Assembly: GCA_002633025.1 (NCBI GenBank)
Contig: NMRB01000357.1
Span: 181,736-245,735, forward strand
Source: Notospermus geniculatus
Lineage: Eukaryota > Nemertea > Pilidiophora > Heteronemertea > Lineidae
Direction: 5' to 3'
Length of the DNA stretch: 64,000 bases
Each line of letters opens with the position of its first letter. Position 1 is the first letter of the stretch. Below the pieces are notes generated by a model that ran no database searches, was not told where the DNA came from, and saw only the letters and a program-made list of their open reading frames with translations. The position numbers and the translations under genes were made by a program. Below are positions 21,869 through 34,700 of this stretch, one piece after another.

Positions 21869-22471
21869 AGAAACTAAGTTTTCTGACAGTTGGTGGGTGT
21901 CGTAATACCAATACTGGTGTGGGGTAACCATGGCAACATATACTATGAGTAATTTTTTCCTCCAAAATAAGTTAAATAGGCAATTCCTAAGCATACAAAA
22001 GTTTAGATTGTAGGCAATGTTTTTGTTCCTAAGTACGGTGTGAAAATTTTGGCAGAATATAACATGCAGGATGTATTTGTCATCCATCAATCACAGAGGA
22101 CGAGTAAAAGGCACCTATTTTTCTGCAAAGTCTCTGGATTTATGGACCAAATTCCCAAACTTTGTGCCAAAAGTTGAGTATTTTTCAAAAGAGTATTGAA
22201 ATATTTTTGGCATTTCTGGTAAACAACAGAATTTGTGGAAGTCAAAAGAACGACACTGCTCATCAGTTAAAAGAAATAGGTTGGGGACAATGGTCTTAGA
22301 ACAAAACAAATTATGTCTCTTCAGTGTGGGAGAATGCCTTCATTCACGAAAACCAGGCCCTGACAATAAAGTTCTTACCTGTAGCAGCAACCAACTCGGG
22401 TCATGTCTCAATGAGGTTACATACATCAATCTCAAGTTGGCATGGTGTTCTCTCAACCTTCGTCTGATCTT

Positions 22472-22794
22472 TATGCGGGTGATCCACCGACTTTACGACG
22501 AGTTTACGATCAGTTTGCGAATCGCGAACTCGTCGTAAACTAGTCACAAACTGATCGTAAATAAACGACGTGACGTTGAAGCTGATCCACCAAACCAAAT
22601 CAAACATGTCTGATTTTGTCGTAAACTAGTCGTCAACAGAATTCAGTCGTGAACGATTCGCAAACTCGTCGTGAACGAATCGTGAACGCTGATCCACCGG
22701 CTATGATTTTTCGTTGTAAACTAGTCACAAACACATCATGAACTAATCGCAAACTGATCGTAAACTCGTCGTAAAGTTGGTGGATCACCTGCAT
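22472..22794. repeat. TIR element (GGGTGATCCACCGACTT ends), copy 1
   Basis: Ends ATGCGGGTGATCCACCGACT and TTGGTGGATCACCTGCAT. The interior is built from iterated CGTAAACTCGTCG and AACTAGTCACAAAC units in both orientations. Confidence 0.85.
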
Positions 22795-22804
22795 TAGATT
22801 ATTC

Positions 22805-23010
22805 CCCACCAACGGAGCATGTGCAGGTGACGTCATCACAGAAAAATCCGCCATCTTGACATCAAATAACGTTTTCGACCCACGTGGCGCACTTTATCGT
22901 TAGCACAAATGGAGTGCATGACTTGGTCTGCACGTGGCGAACTTTGTCGTCGACATCAGCATGGTGGACCGCTGGTCAAAAATGACATCATAATGAGCCA
23001 CTGCACAAGC
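22805..23010. repeat. CRE-containing dispersed repeat, inverted copy of 33311-33530
   Basis: Shares GTGACGTCATC, AAAATCCGCCATCTTGA, GTGGCGCACTTTATCG and AATGAGCCACTGCACAAGC with the complement of 33311-33530. A further partial copy lies near 58260-58400. Confidence 0.6.
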
Positions 23011-23402
23011 TCTTTAAGTCTGAATGCCTCACGTTGCTAAGGCCTGGCATGGACTCGTGCCATCTTGCATCACCTTCAAATTGCTACAGGGTATATCAAA
23101 CCACAACATCTTTTAACATTTCATATGAGAGGCCTACGCCTACCTCACTCAGATTTCTTCAAATACTATGACTCCAAAGTTGCAAACATTTTGATACACC
23201 CTATATATAGCTTACAGAATTAGAGCCTACACCAATAAAAAGAAGGTAGTTGATCAAAACATGGATGTTGACAATGGAAAGTTTTAAGATCTTTTAAAGG
23301 GTTACCGGGGTACATAATTTTAGAGGTCAATTCCCACCAAAATCTGCACAAAGAGTCAAGTATATTGGTAGATCCCACACCTCCACAAGTGAGACCAAAG
23401 CT

Positions 23403-23718
23403 AGCAGAACACGTCACCACTTTCGTTGCTCATACAGGCAATTTTCGTGGTCGGCAATTTTTGTGGCAATTGCCGGTTTACAGCAGACGTCATCACTCGG
23501 TGGTCTCGTGTGCTACTGATGACACACACATCACCACAAGTGGCAACTACAAGCAATTTTCGTGGTGAGAAATCAAACCGGTTTAATTCTTGGCAACTTG
23601 TGGTCACCACAGAATTTCCGTGGTGAGTGGTCGTTGCCAGCCACATCACACTTGGCCATTTTTGTGGCAACCACGAAAAATTGCCCGTATGAGCAACGAA
23701 AGTGGTGACGTGTGCTGC
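23403..23718. repeat. TIR element (AGCAGAACACGTCACCAC ends)
   Basis: Long inverted ends, about 45 nt, including TTTCGTTGCTCATAC then GGCAATTTTCGTGG. The interior repeats CAATTTTCGTGG. Confidence 0.82.
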
Positions 23719-24223
23719 TAACTCAAGCCGGCGACTTTCTTCACGTTTGTTCCAAGATCTCAACACCCTTTTCGTGGGAAAATCAGAGACCCATCAGAAC
23801 GTGCAAGACATAAGATGGGAATTGCCCTCTAAGAAAAAAACCCACGTTTGGACTGTTCAACAATCCAATACAGACAAACAATTCCAAAAGAACTTTAGCT
23901 GTTTCTGTCAAATATCACAATAACATACAACTTAAACATACACCAACTAACAAGATTATAAAATGCAGGTAAAACCCAGCTTCTAAAATTTTACTCTAAA
24001 ATAGTTTTAAAATAATATTCTTTAACATAGAAGACGAAGGCACTGAGACTCACTTGTCCAATTTTTACAGTCCTAGGCGTGGTTTTTACAGTTACAAATT
24101 GACAGCCGACAAAGTTTGTGTTTGTCCCTATTGCTCAAGTGACTATACATACATACATACATACATAACTCACCACAAGATTGTTTTGTGGTTTAGTTTT
24201 TGCCTTCATTTCATTAATCAAGC

Positions 24224-24579
24224 AATATTCAGGGTTTGTACACACCCTGTCTCCCAAATTTCCATGACATTTCCAGGACTTTCCAGGGCAGGAATGGCAA
24301 AATTCCAGGACACTCTGCAGCATGGAAAGCACAAAATTTCAATATACTCTCCCATACTGACTGTCTGCGGAATTGATGTCTCAGAGACCTGGGGGTGGGG
24401 ATTAAGCACATCTCGACAAAAACTACTTTTGACAGTTTTTTTCTTACTGAAAGGGACTTGATTTTCCATGACAATTCCAGGACATCTTGGTAATTTTGCT
24501 GATTTTCAAGATTCCAGGCCTGGATTTTGTTACCTCAAAATCCCATGACATTCCAGGATGCGTACAAACCCTGAATATT
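24224..24579. repeat. TIR element (AATATTCAGGGTTTGTAC ends)
   Basis: Ends AATATTCAGGGTTTGTAC / GTACAAACCCTGAATATT (perfect), 356 bp. Many ATTCCAGGACA-type internal units. Confidence 0.85.
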
Positions 24580-24658
24580 CTTTTAACGTACATCGTGCAT
24601 CGACTCAGAGTACATCACAAAAGAAGATATTCACACTAAACGTCTGTTTTCTAACATA

Positions 24659-24884
24659 TAGAGGTTCTCACCTGACGTCACATTTCCATGACGACTCGAT
24701 GACGTCATATTAGCCATCAAAATGTCAAGCGACGTCACGGCATGAACGCATCGTCAACACATAGATCGTGACGTCGAAATGTCAGGACGTGACAGTTTTG
24801 ACGTTGTCTGGGCCATTTGACGGCCAACGTGGCCGATTTTTTGCAGTCACGTGACCGTTGTGACGTCAGTGAAGAACCTCTATA
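24659..24884. repeat. CRE-rich TIR element, copy 2
   Basis: Ends TAGAGGTTCTCACCTGACGT and TGACGTCAGTGAAGAACCTC. Several internal TGACGT sites. Family of 2718-2945. Confidence 0.75.
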
Positions 24885-25100
24885 GGCCTACCCTTTGACA
24901 AAACAGTTGAACTCAGCTGGGAACTGAAAGACTGAATGCGGCCTTTCACTTTGGAGGATTTGCTACTATCTTGCAATTATGCTTCTGAAATTCTCAGTTT
25001 TTGTACAAATAACGTAATCATTACTTGGCAGCAGCAGACAATAATGCCAGAAATGAAAGGAAAACTGCTTTTGTTCCGATTGTGGTACCGATACCGATTA

Positions 25101-25432
25101 ATGCCGGTGATCCACCGATTTCACGACGAGTTTACGATCAGTTTGCGATTAGTTCATGACGGCAGTCGTCAACGAGTCGCAAACTAACTGTAAAGAAATG
25201 GCGTGATGTTGAAGCTGATCCACCGAACCAGATCAAACATGTTATGTTTGATCTCGACGTAAACTCATCGCAAACTAGTCGTCAACATAATTTAGTTGTG
25301 AACGAGTCGCAAAGTCGTCGTGAAGGAATCGTGAACGCTGATCTACCGGCTATGATTTTTCGTCGTAAACGAGTCATAAACGCATCGTGAACTAATCGTA
25401 AACTCATCGTAAAGTCGGTGGATCACTCGCAT
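25101..25432. repeat. TIR element (GGTGATCCACCGA ends), copy 2
   Basis: Same family as 22472-22794: ATGCCGGTGATCCACCGATT ... GTCGGTGGATCACTCGCAT. Confidence 0.85.
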
Positions 25433-25740
25433 AAAGGGGTGTAACATAGCATGGCTGTGGCTATCATAAATAGTAACATCCACGGAGTGAAAAAAGATGT
25501 AGAGATTACAGGACAAATACAAGCAACCGAAAAACCTCAGCATCACATCCAAAAATATTCGATGCAATGCCCGATTTTATTATTTTGGAATAGGAAATGG
25601 ATATGTTTTGTTGGTTTACTGTTAAAGGCAAGAAAATACCCAACTTCTTTGAAAATTACAAACAGGATACGTTATAATGTAAAACACCTTCGATCCCGAC
25701 ATCAAGGATTAAGCATTTGTACAATCCAATTCCATGGGAA

Positions 25741-28700
25741 TTAACTCGGATAGTTACCAGAGCCCGCCCCCCAGCCCCCGTAACTGCCTCCCATTCCTTG
25801 CCCCATAGAATAATTTCCCATCATTCCAGGCATCTGGCCCTGCATCTGGTGACTCTGTCCCATCATCCCTTGCATCTGGCTCTGATTCATCGACGCGTAC
25901 ATGTTTCCATCTGGTACTTTATTGCTTGTGCGTTCCAAGGCGGCTAAGCTGTTTCCAGGCGGTGCGTACTGGCCCCCGTCGTACATACCGAAATTACTTT
26001 TAGAATTAGGATCCATGCTGACAGACGGACTCCGATATTGCCCGGATGCCATTCCTCGCTGGTTGTATTGATTGTACTGGCCAGAAGACGTCTGTTGCGC
26101 CATCCCCTGCTGCGATGGTACACCTTGGTGCCCACTGGGGTACTGCATTGAGGCCTGCATTCCATACTGGCTGTTAGTTGGTTGATGGTACTGGTTCATC
26201 CCACTCGTTCCTTGTGAGTGATACTGGCTGCCTGCCTGCTGTGGATATGGGTTGCTTGTTTGTTGTGAGTATCGACCCGCTGATTGAAGAGAATTGGTCT
26301 GGTCGTACTGGCTGGTAGAAGGCATATTGTACGGTGTGTTGCCGGGTTGACCCATCGCTGAAGGCATGTCAGGGTTCATGTTCTGTCCTGGTGTTGGCTG
26401 TACTTCATCAGGACGGGGCTGCAAAGGAGAAAACCGACGGTCAACTCTCGCATCAAGGCGTATCAAAAAGTGAGACTAGACAGAAGTACACCTTGAGGAC
26501 AATACTGGTACCTTAAATACTAACAGTCTGCAAGGTCTTTAGCTCAATTCAAACGGTAAAATCTCTGATCAAATTTTCTGAATAGATGAGTTTCGCTAGC
26601 GGCCATCTTGCCAAAATTAGGTCATCATCATGGGGATCTTGCGCATGCGGCCCCCACTGGGGGATGGAGTACCTGGATGTAAGTTGTCTGCCAACGTTAA
26701 AACCAATGAAAATTTCACGGAGTTTTTCAGCTGCGTAGTATTTTTGCATTTATACAGTGATTAATCATTGTAAATTTGAATTTTTGGCCCTGCCACGTTT
26801 GCTGTAATCGTGAGTAACCATGTTGATCCATTAATCATGAACATCAAGTCAGATATCGTGAAAAACTTGATGTTTTATCAGTGACGATCCATGAAAAACA
26901 ACACGATTTCGTGTTGACATCCTATTTGTGCATGCGTAAGCCCTGTTGGGACGGGGCACCAGTCTAGGCTCAAGACTAGGCATCCCCATGGCGATGACCT
27001 GGTTATTGGCAAGATGGCGCTAGCGAAACTGATCTATATGCTGACTTGAGGGCGTACAAATTTCAAACAACCATCTACAAGTTAATAGCCTGAATTCCTC
27101 ATACTTAGAAAATATGATCAAAAATTTGACCATGATACACAGGCTTTTAGTTGCTAAATTCCTACCTGCTGATTCGTCTGACGTGATTTCATGTACTGTT
27201 CAGTGACCTTCCCCGTGATCTGCATGATCATGTCCGTGTCCTTGTCAGACTGAAATGAGATGATAAAACCTTGACATTTTGACGGCCAATATGGTGGCAT
27301 CGTGTCGTCATGGAAATGTGACGTCACATGAAGAACCTCTGTATTGCCCTACACCACAGTTCAGTATTACAAAACAAAATTCAGTTTTTTGCTTCTTACT
27401 TAAAAGCAATTTCATACTTGACACCATTTAACAGATGATTCTCGAATTCACAGATCTGCACACTTCCACTGAAATCGCAACCACAACTTCGATCTGAACC
27501 AGCTGACATGACGCAAATCCACGATTCAGTAATGGTCGTCTCTGACGCAACGTCGTCAAAGTCACTGTCATGAGGTTCTCTGCGTCACGTCATTCAGTTT
27601 CAGACCGAGGTTGTGTTTGCGATTTCGGTGGAAGTGTGCAGATCTTTCTCGTTTACGTCAATTTGGGATTTGTCTATTGCTTTCTACACGTACATAGGCC
27701 TAATCATTCTCCTACCTATCATACCAACTAATATTGGAAAGCATACTTGGCTACTAACTAGTGACTCAAGGACACCGAGTAACTTCTTCTTCACATTGGC
27801 ATCTTCTACATCATCCTCGTTTTCATCTTCTTCTTCTGCCTCCTGAAATAAGTTAAAATAGTTTCTTTAAATATCATTTCTTCATCACAAGTGTTGACTT
27901 GGGGCATTGTATCTAGGTACTCGTAGGCCTCTTGATTGCACAGATGCCTAGGGACCCTCTATTTTTCAAGCTATTTTGGGCCTACGGATATATAGATATT
28001 TTTGTGGCTTTTCGTTGTCCGATGTTCAAGTATTGCGTCACATTTCCTTTTGATAAGATATCCATTAAGTGCACCTTAAGTGTCGCGTGTGTAGACACCT
28101 TGGAAACGGTTGAGAAATGAGATATAAATGTCATCGTGATAAAAAATGAACTAGGCCTAAGTAAGGGTCAAAGTAAGGGTGGGAAATTCAAGACATTGAG
28201 ACCTTTTGTGTATGGACTGATGTATTTTGGGCATATTCCTGAAAAATTCATGCCACACAATCCGGTTAGGTTTGTTTCAAATGACCTGGAGATCTGATGA
28301 GATCTAAAAGTATTTACCGTTGGTTTCTTGATCGGTTGATTCATGGCGCCACCTTCCCATCTGGCATTCTGGTTGTAGCCAGGCACCTGGTTTGTATTCA
28401 TCTGACCCATACTGCCCGTGTTCGGCATCATGTTACTCGTCCCCGTCATGCCGCTGTTCGATCCCGTCAACTTCATCTGGGTCATGTTAGCCGGCGTGTT
28501 CATTCCAACTTGGTTTTGGTTCAGGTTCTGTTGAACTGTCGTGGTGCTCATCGACCGCGAACCCATTCCGGAATTGTTCATTCCCATGTTCTGCTGGCCG
28601 TTTGTTGTTATTCCGATACTGCCGGAATTCATGCCGACACTGCCGGAGTTCATGCCCATACCCTGTCCAACACTCACAGAAGGGCTACTCATATCTTGAC

Positions 28701-31700
28701 TGCCAGAGTTCATGGTTGAATTCATGCCGATTGTTTGACTTGGTGACATGCCCATACCTCCAGTGGACATACCCGCCCGTCCGGACCCCACGCTACTCCC
28801 AGTTCCCATTGGTGCCGTACTGCCAGCAGAGCCCATTCCCATATTGCCTGCACTGCCTTGGGAGCTCCCAGACCCCATGCTCATGTTACCTGTGCTGCCA
28901 GATCCAACGTTACTCCCCGCTCCCATTCCCATAGTCCCCGATCCCATGCTGCCTCCAGTTCCGACAGTATTAGCCCCAATCCCACTAGGCCCCATGCCCA
29001 TATTTCCTGACACACCACCCATATTGCCGGTACTCATACCAGAGCCACTCCCAGCAGACGGTGGCATATTCATCGCTAAATCTGCTGCCCCGGTTTGCAT
29101 CTTCATCCCCATCGCCTGTGGTGTCGACGTCGTCATCCCCATGCCCTGGGTTGATGACATCCCCATTCCTGGGGTCGACGTCATCCCCATACCAGGGGTC
29201 GACGTCATCCCCATACCTGGAGTCGACGTCATCCCCATACCCTGGGTTGATGGCATCCCCATGCCTTGGGTCGACGACATCCCCAACCCTTGGGCTGATG
29301 ACATATTTGAACTGGGTGAACTCGTACCCATACCAGGTTGCCCAGACGGCATATTCNGACATGCCCATACCTGGACCCCCGGGAATATCAAGGGGACCGG
29401 AGCCCATGTAGCCCCCTCGGCCACCACCTGTATTGATATTCATGCCAATGTCTTGTCCGGGTGGACCCATGTTCATGTAATCACTCTGCATATGGCTCTG
29501 CATATTCATCCCCATCTGGTTCATTCCGTAACCCCCACCACGGCCCATGTTCATTCCCATGCCCTGTCCGCCCTGCATGTTCATGCCCATACCTTGCCCT
29601 GCTGGCATACCGCCCATACCCATACCCGGTCCACCCATGTTACCAGGCATGTTACCAGGAAAACCTGAAACGAAAGTAGAAGTGTTCAGGTGATAACAAT
29701 GAACTCTAAGTCAATGAAAAAAACATTTCAGAACCCACATCTTGCGCAGGGATTAACTTTCCATATTGTATGCATTCCAAGGCTGGTTCTAATTTACATG
29801 TAGCCACCATAATTTGTACAGCAAATTCATACCTTGCATGGGCATCATTCCTTGCTGCCCAGGGTAACTCTGGTCCATGTAGTTATCAGGCATTGGTTGA
29901 TTCCTGAAAGAAATTCAAATTTTGAACTTTGACGCCAGACCATCTGGGCAAGTGAAGTCTTTTCAACAGTTGACAAACTAAGGTACCGTAAAGCAAAATA
30001 TTTTCACGTCCTGAATGTTTGCGAATGGCCCAATAATCTAACATACATGTGGAGAAATATTTGCGGCAAAGGATCTCATAAAGGGCCTAGACATGATTTG
30101 CGGGGAGGGCCTCATAAAAGGCGGGGAGGGCCTCATAAAAGTTTTCTGCGGGGAAATAAATTCGCGAATGTCGCACCCTGAATCATAAAGAAGATCGACA
30201 CCGCACTTCTCTGGAAGCAGAATTCTGTATATCATGGCACGATCTGTACTAATCAGCTGTATCTAGCCACACTCGTTATGTGTACTCGTTATGGGCACAA
30301 GGCAGACTCTGGGAATGACGTCACGATGGTAAACCCCAAGCTGCATTGGTCAGTTGGTGCTGCATGATGACTCATCGATATAGGATTTAGTGGGGAACAA
30401 AATTCGCATTACGTATCTATGGCGTTTATATCGACAGTAATTTGCATTCGTGGAGAAAAAATTTAGCGAGCGCCACAGCAATTCATGATTTTCATGAGAA
30501 TTTTTCCCCACAAACATATTTCGCTTTACGGTAACCAACTGAAGAAAGACAACCTAAATATCTCTATCTTGGCAAAAACATGTCTAAATAGATGACATTG
30601 CCCTCTGGCTTCTGAAGCACATTTAGGCGAATCATTCAGCATTGGCAGGGTCTCCGCCAGAAATTTTTTTGAGGGTACTAATTTCTTCAAAATCTACAAA
30701 AACCCCATGAAATTAAAGAAAATGGCCCTTTTCTGTTCCTTTGAGGGTACTAGCATAGTACCCAGGCGCGGATCCAGAGGGGGGGTTTTGGGGGTCGTGA
30801 CCCCCCCTGCTCGCCACCACCAATTGTTTTTTTTTTCAATAATTTGCGACAATAAGCAAAAAACTCAAGAAAAAAGCTTCTGTTTTGATACTGAGATGCC
30901 AGGAAATCGCGTCTACGGCCCTCTAGATTTCAAAATCTTCTGGGGGAGGCCCCCCAGACCCCCCGTCGGCGCGGGAATCTTCGGCGCCCGTCTGCAACGA
31001 CTGCCCTCGGCGGCTCTGACCCCCCTCTGCCAAAAATCCTGGATCTGCGCCTGGTACCCTTGGTACCCACTGGCAGAAACACTGATTGGTGTTTGTCCAA
31101 TCCAAGCGAGTGACCCTCAGATGGAGGAGCGGGGCAGATGAGACCCTGACTCATCTTCGAGTGACCCTTCGACAAAATACAAACGACTCACCATCCACCT
31201 CCCATCCCTTGAAGCATATTTGGAGGCTGTCCATGCATCAGACCCCCTCCACTCATCTGTCCACCACGACCACGCTTACTCCCCCTGTTCGAATTGCCTT
31301 CACCCCTCGAACCCTTGCCGCGTCTGGTCCTGCTCCTGATACGCCGTGGCCGTTCCGCTTTACCACCGGCGCCATGCTCCCGTGTATCTCTGTGATATTT
31401 GACTGGTGACTTGTCTCCTAGCTGATTCTCGTCCTCTGGAACTAAAACCGAACAAAATAATGATCAAAATGAACTTTGCAAGTTGCTGATGTAATGGAAA
31501 TATCACATGTGACACATGCAGAAAAACCAAGTTGCTGAAAATTTTTTCAAATTTGTCTGAAATGTGGATCAACAAGCTCCTGAAAAAGAGATTTCTCAAC
31601 AATGAAATTTTTCTTTGAACGTCAAGATGGTGAATATCGAAGTGCTATGAAAAATATTTATGGACGATGAGCTGGTTAGGTTTCAACAGCCAGCTTTTAT

Positions 31701-34700
31701 CTACATCAAAGGATTTTATGGAGTATCGTGTAGTGTTTACATTCCCTGATGTCCCCCATCCCGAATTCATTGTCCCAAGTTGTAACGGTATTTCTGTGTA
31801 CCAGATTCTCGAAAATGCCACAAAACGTCAGACTCATGGACAAATACACAGACCAAGAAATGAGGAACCTGACAGAATTCATCAATGAAATGGCCAGGGG
31901 CATCGTGCTCATCTGGCACCAACAGAATTTACCTGTGGCACGCCCACAGCACCTGCACCAACTGAGAAGAATCAGGGTCAAAGACTGATAATACGGGTAT
32001 GCGTGATATGATTTTAGCTATTTCTGAATTTGACCTTTGTGACCTTGAAAAGTAGGTCAAATCAAAATCCCAGGATTAATATGCTTAGTCTCTTAGAGGA
32101 AACCACCATAAATCTCGTGACCCTAGCAAGCAGCATTCAGGAGATACTATTTTAGCTATTTCCGAATTTGACCTCTGTGACCTTGAAAAGGTGGTCAAAT
32201 CAAAATCCCAGGGTAAAATATGCTGTACCGGTAGTCTTTTAGAGGAAACCACCATAAAACTCATAATTCTAGCAAGCAGCATTCAGCTTGTTCAGGAGAT
32301 ACAATTTTAGCTATTTCCGAATTTGACCTCTGTGACCTTGAAAAGTAGGTCAAATCAAAATCCCAGGATTAAAGGAGTTAGACGCCGAAGTTGTAAACAC
32401 TCACTCACTGGTTCTCTATCCATGGACGCCTGCGGTGCTGCCACCTATTGTCGGTGATATGTACTGACGCGAATATCGTGAGTGAGTTGCATCGGACCGG
32501 GAACCAGTCTAACGATCACGGGTGCTGCCACCTGCACGAAGGAATAAAACTAGTTTGCCGACCATATTTGTAAACAAACCAGCTTGTTTACAACTTCGGC
32601 GTCTAACTCCTTTAACATGCTGTAGTCGCTTAGAGGAAACCACCATAAAACTCACGATTCTAGCAAGCAACATTCAGGAGATACGACCAAAAGAACATTT
32701 TTACAAAGCGCCACCGTCAGGACAGAGTGCACAATTAGTTTGGCTAAATTTCAGTGTGCAGATAGTTTCTGCCAAAAGAAAGGTGCCTTCCCACTTGTTG
32801 ATGACGATAGACACTGCACCTTGGTAACAGCTTAACTGTTTTAGACAGGTGAGCCAAAAACATGGCCTCACAAATGCAGCTTTTTTGGAATATCCCGTAA
32901 AAGCAATGCAGAAAGTGGTCACTTTCTAATGGATGCCATATTGTCACCTACACAAAGTAGGTAACTATGGTAACAGGCAACATGAAGAAATTTGGCCATC
33001 GAGTCAGAAGCAGTGACGCAGAGGGTAGGATTTCAGCACAGGAACCATTGAATATCCATAAGAAATTTGCAAAATTCGACAAAAGAGCCGTTGCTATTGG
33101 TTATTTTTCCATCAGGATGAATAAGGCGATAATGCAGCAATCCATTTTCCCATAAATACTGGCGAATAAAAATGCCATGCGTCTCTTTCGTCTACACTCT
33201 CCATGGATGTCCATGGTGTGAGACGATGAGAAATGTTGGGGACATGAAGCAAATGAGCAGAACTGAAACAGGCCGAGGCCTACCCGAAATAAGAAGAGGA
33301 CTAGAGAGCTTGTGCAGTGGCTCATTTTGACGTCACTTTTGACTGGCATCCACCATGCTGACAAAGTGTGCCACGTGCAAATCATGTCATGGTTGAAGTC
33401 ACACACACTCCACTTGTGCTGACGACAAAGTCTTTAAAGTGCACCACCCATGTCAACGACGTCATTTGACGTCAATTTGACCGTCAAGATGGCAGATTTT
33501 TCCGTGATGACATCATCTGAACAAGCTCTACAGCAGCCTACAAATTTAGTGAAAACCACGTTGGAACGACACCACATCCCTTCTAGTAAAAGGTACTGTA
33601 CATGCACCGAAGTAAGAACCAACCACTGAACCTGAGAGAAATAGACGAATCTCAAATTGACATAACAAAGATCTTCGCACTTCCGCAAAAATCTCAACCA
33701 GATCCTCGGTCTGAAACTGAATGATGTGATGCAGACAACCCCACGACATGACTTAGAAGATGTTGCGTGAGTCAATCATAGCAGAATCGTGGAATGTATC
33801 ACGTCACCCTGTTTCAGACCGAGGTTGAAAACTGTCCGGCTAGTCAAAAACAAAATTCTTTCAACTTCTCTTCTTTAACTTTTTGCATGCACAATATCTC
33901 GCACGCACAATATCACGTGACTTCACTGAGAACAACCTCGCTCCGAGGTCTCTAAATCAGAACTTGGGTACAGTTTGTAACAAGAAAGTGGACCCAGGGT
34001 ACAATTTCACTTGACGACATCGAACCTGGGTACACTTTATTTGTACCTAGGACGACAATAACCCCTTCAGCAGTACCTTGAGGTGGCCTCTCCGTAATTA
34101 CCAGGGCCAATACTATGAATTTGGCCCCAGCGGAAATATTTAATACAAATACAGACATATGACATGATAGAGCCATGAACTAGAGGCTACGCGAAAACAT
34201 CTATCACAAACGGTCTCCCGAGATAAATCAAATGATTCAGCAAATGGAACAGGTTGCGTGCGATCGAAATATACGTAATGAGCAAAAAACATCAACCGGT
34301 GTTCACAATCTTCATATGCACCACATACTCTCTCCCCACATGCTGTACACACTAATGACGAACAAGTGTGTACATTAATGGCTTTTGGAGCAGATTGGAC
34401 ATCGGAAAAAATTCTGTTACAAATATACAGTAAATGTGTATTGATTTTTTCTCAGCTTCATGTCAGGTCCACTCACATAATGTGTAATATGGGTTGGTGG
34501 TTTGTCTCTTTCAGTGGTACCTCTCTGTTAAAGATAATGTATCATGGGTATTTTCACGGGCCACAAAATTCATTGTTTATTTACGTTTAGTTTGTTTATT
34601 TCCAGGCTTTCTTTGTCTTGTGAGTAATTTGTTGGTGGCCTGCCTGTCTAGAAATTCTGTTGATTCCAAAAGTATTCATTTCGGTGGGTTTGCATATCCC

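Noticed and set aside
28297-29668. Long plus-strand frames over 28.3-29.7 kb with Pro/Ile/Leu-rich translations
   Set aside because: They are the antisense of the GMGM-coding exon. The repetitive codons leave the opposite strand open.
33546-33775. Minus-strand ORFs with WGCLHHI-like sequence
   Set aside because: The DNA is a copy of the dispersed TIR repeat also found at 27440 and 41698.
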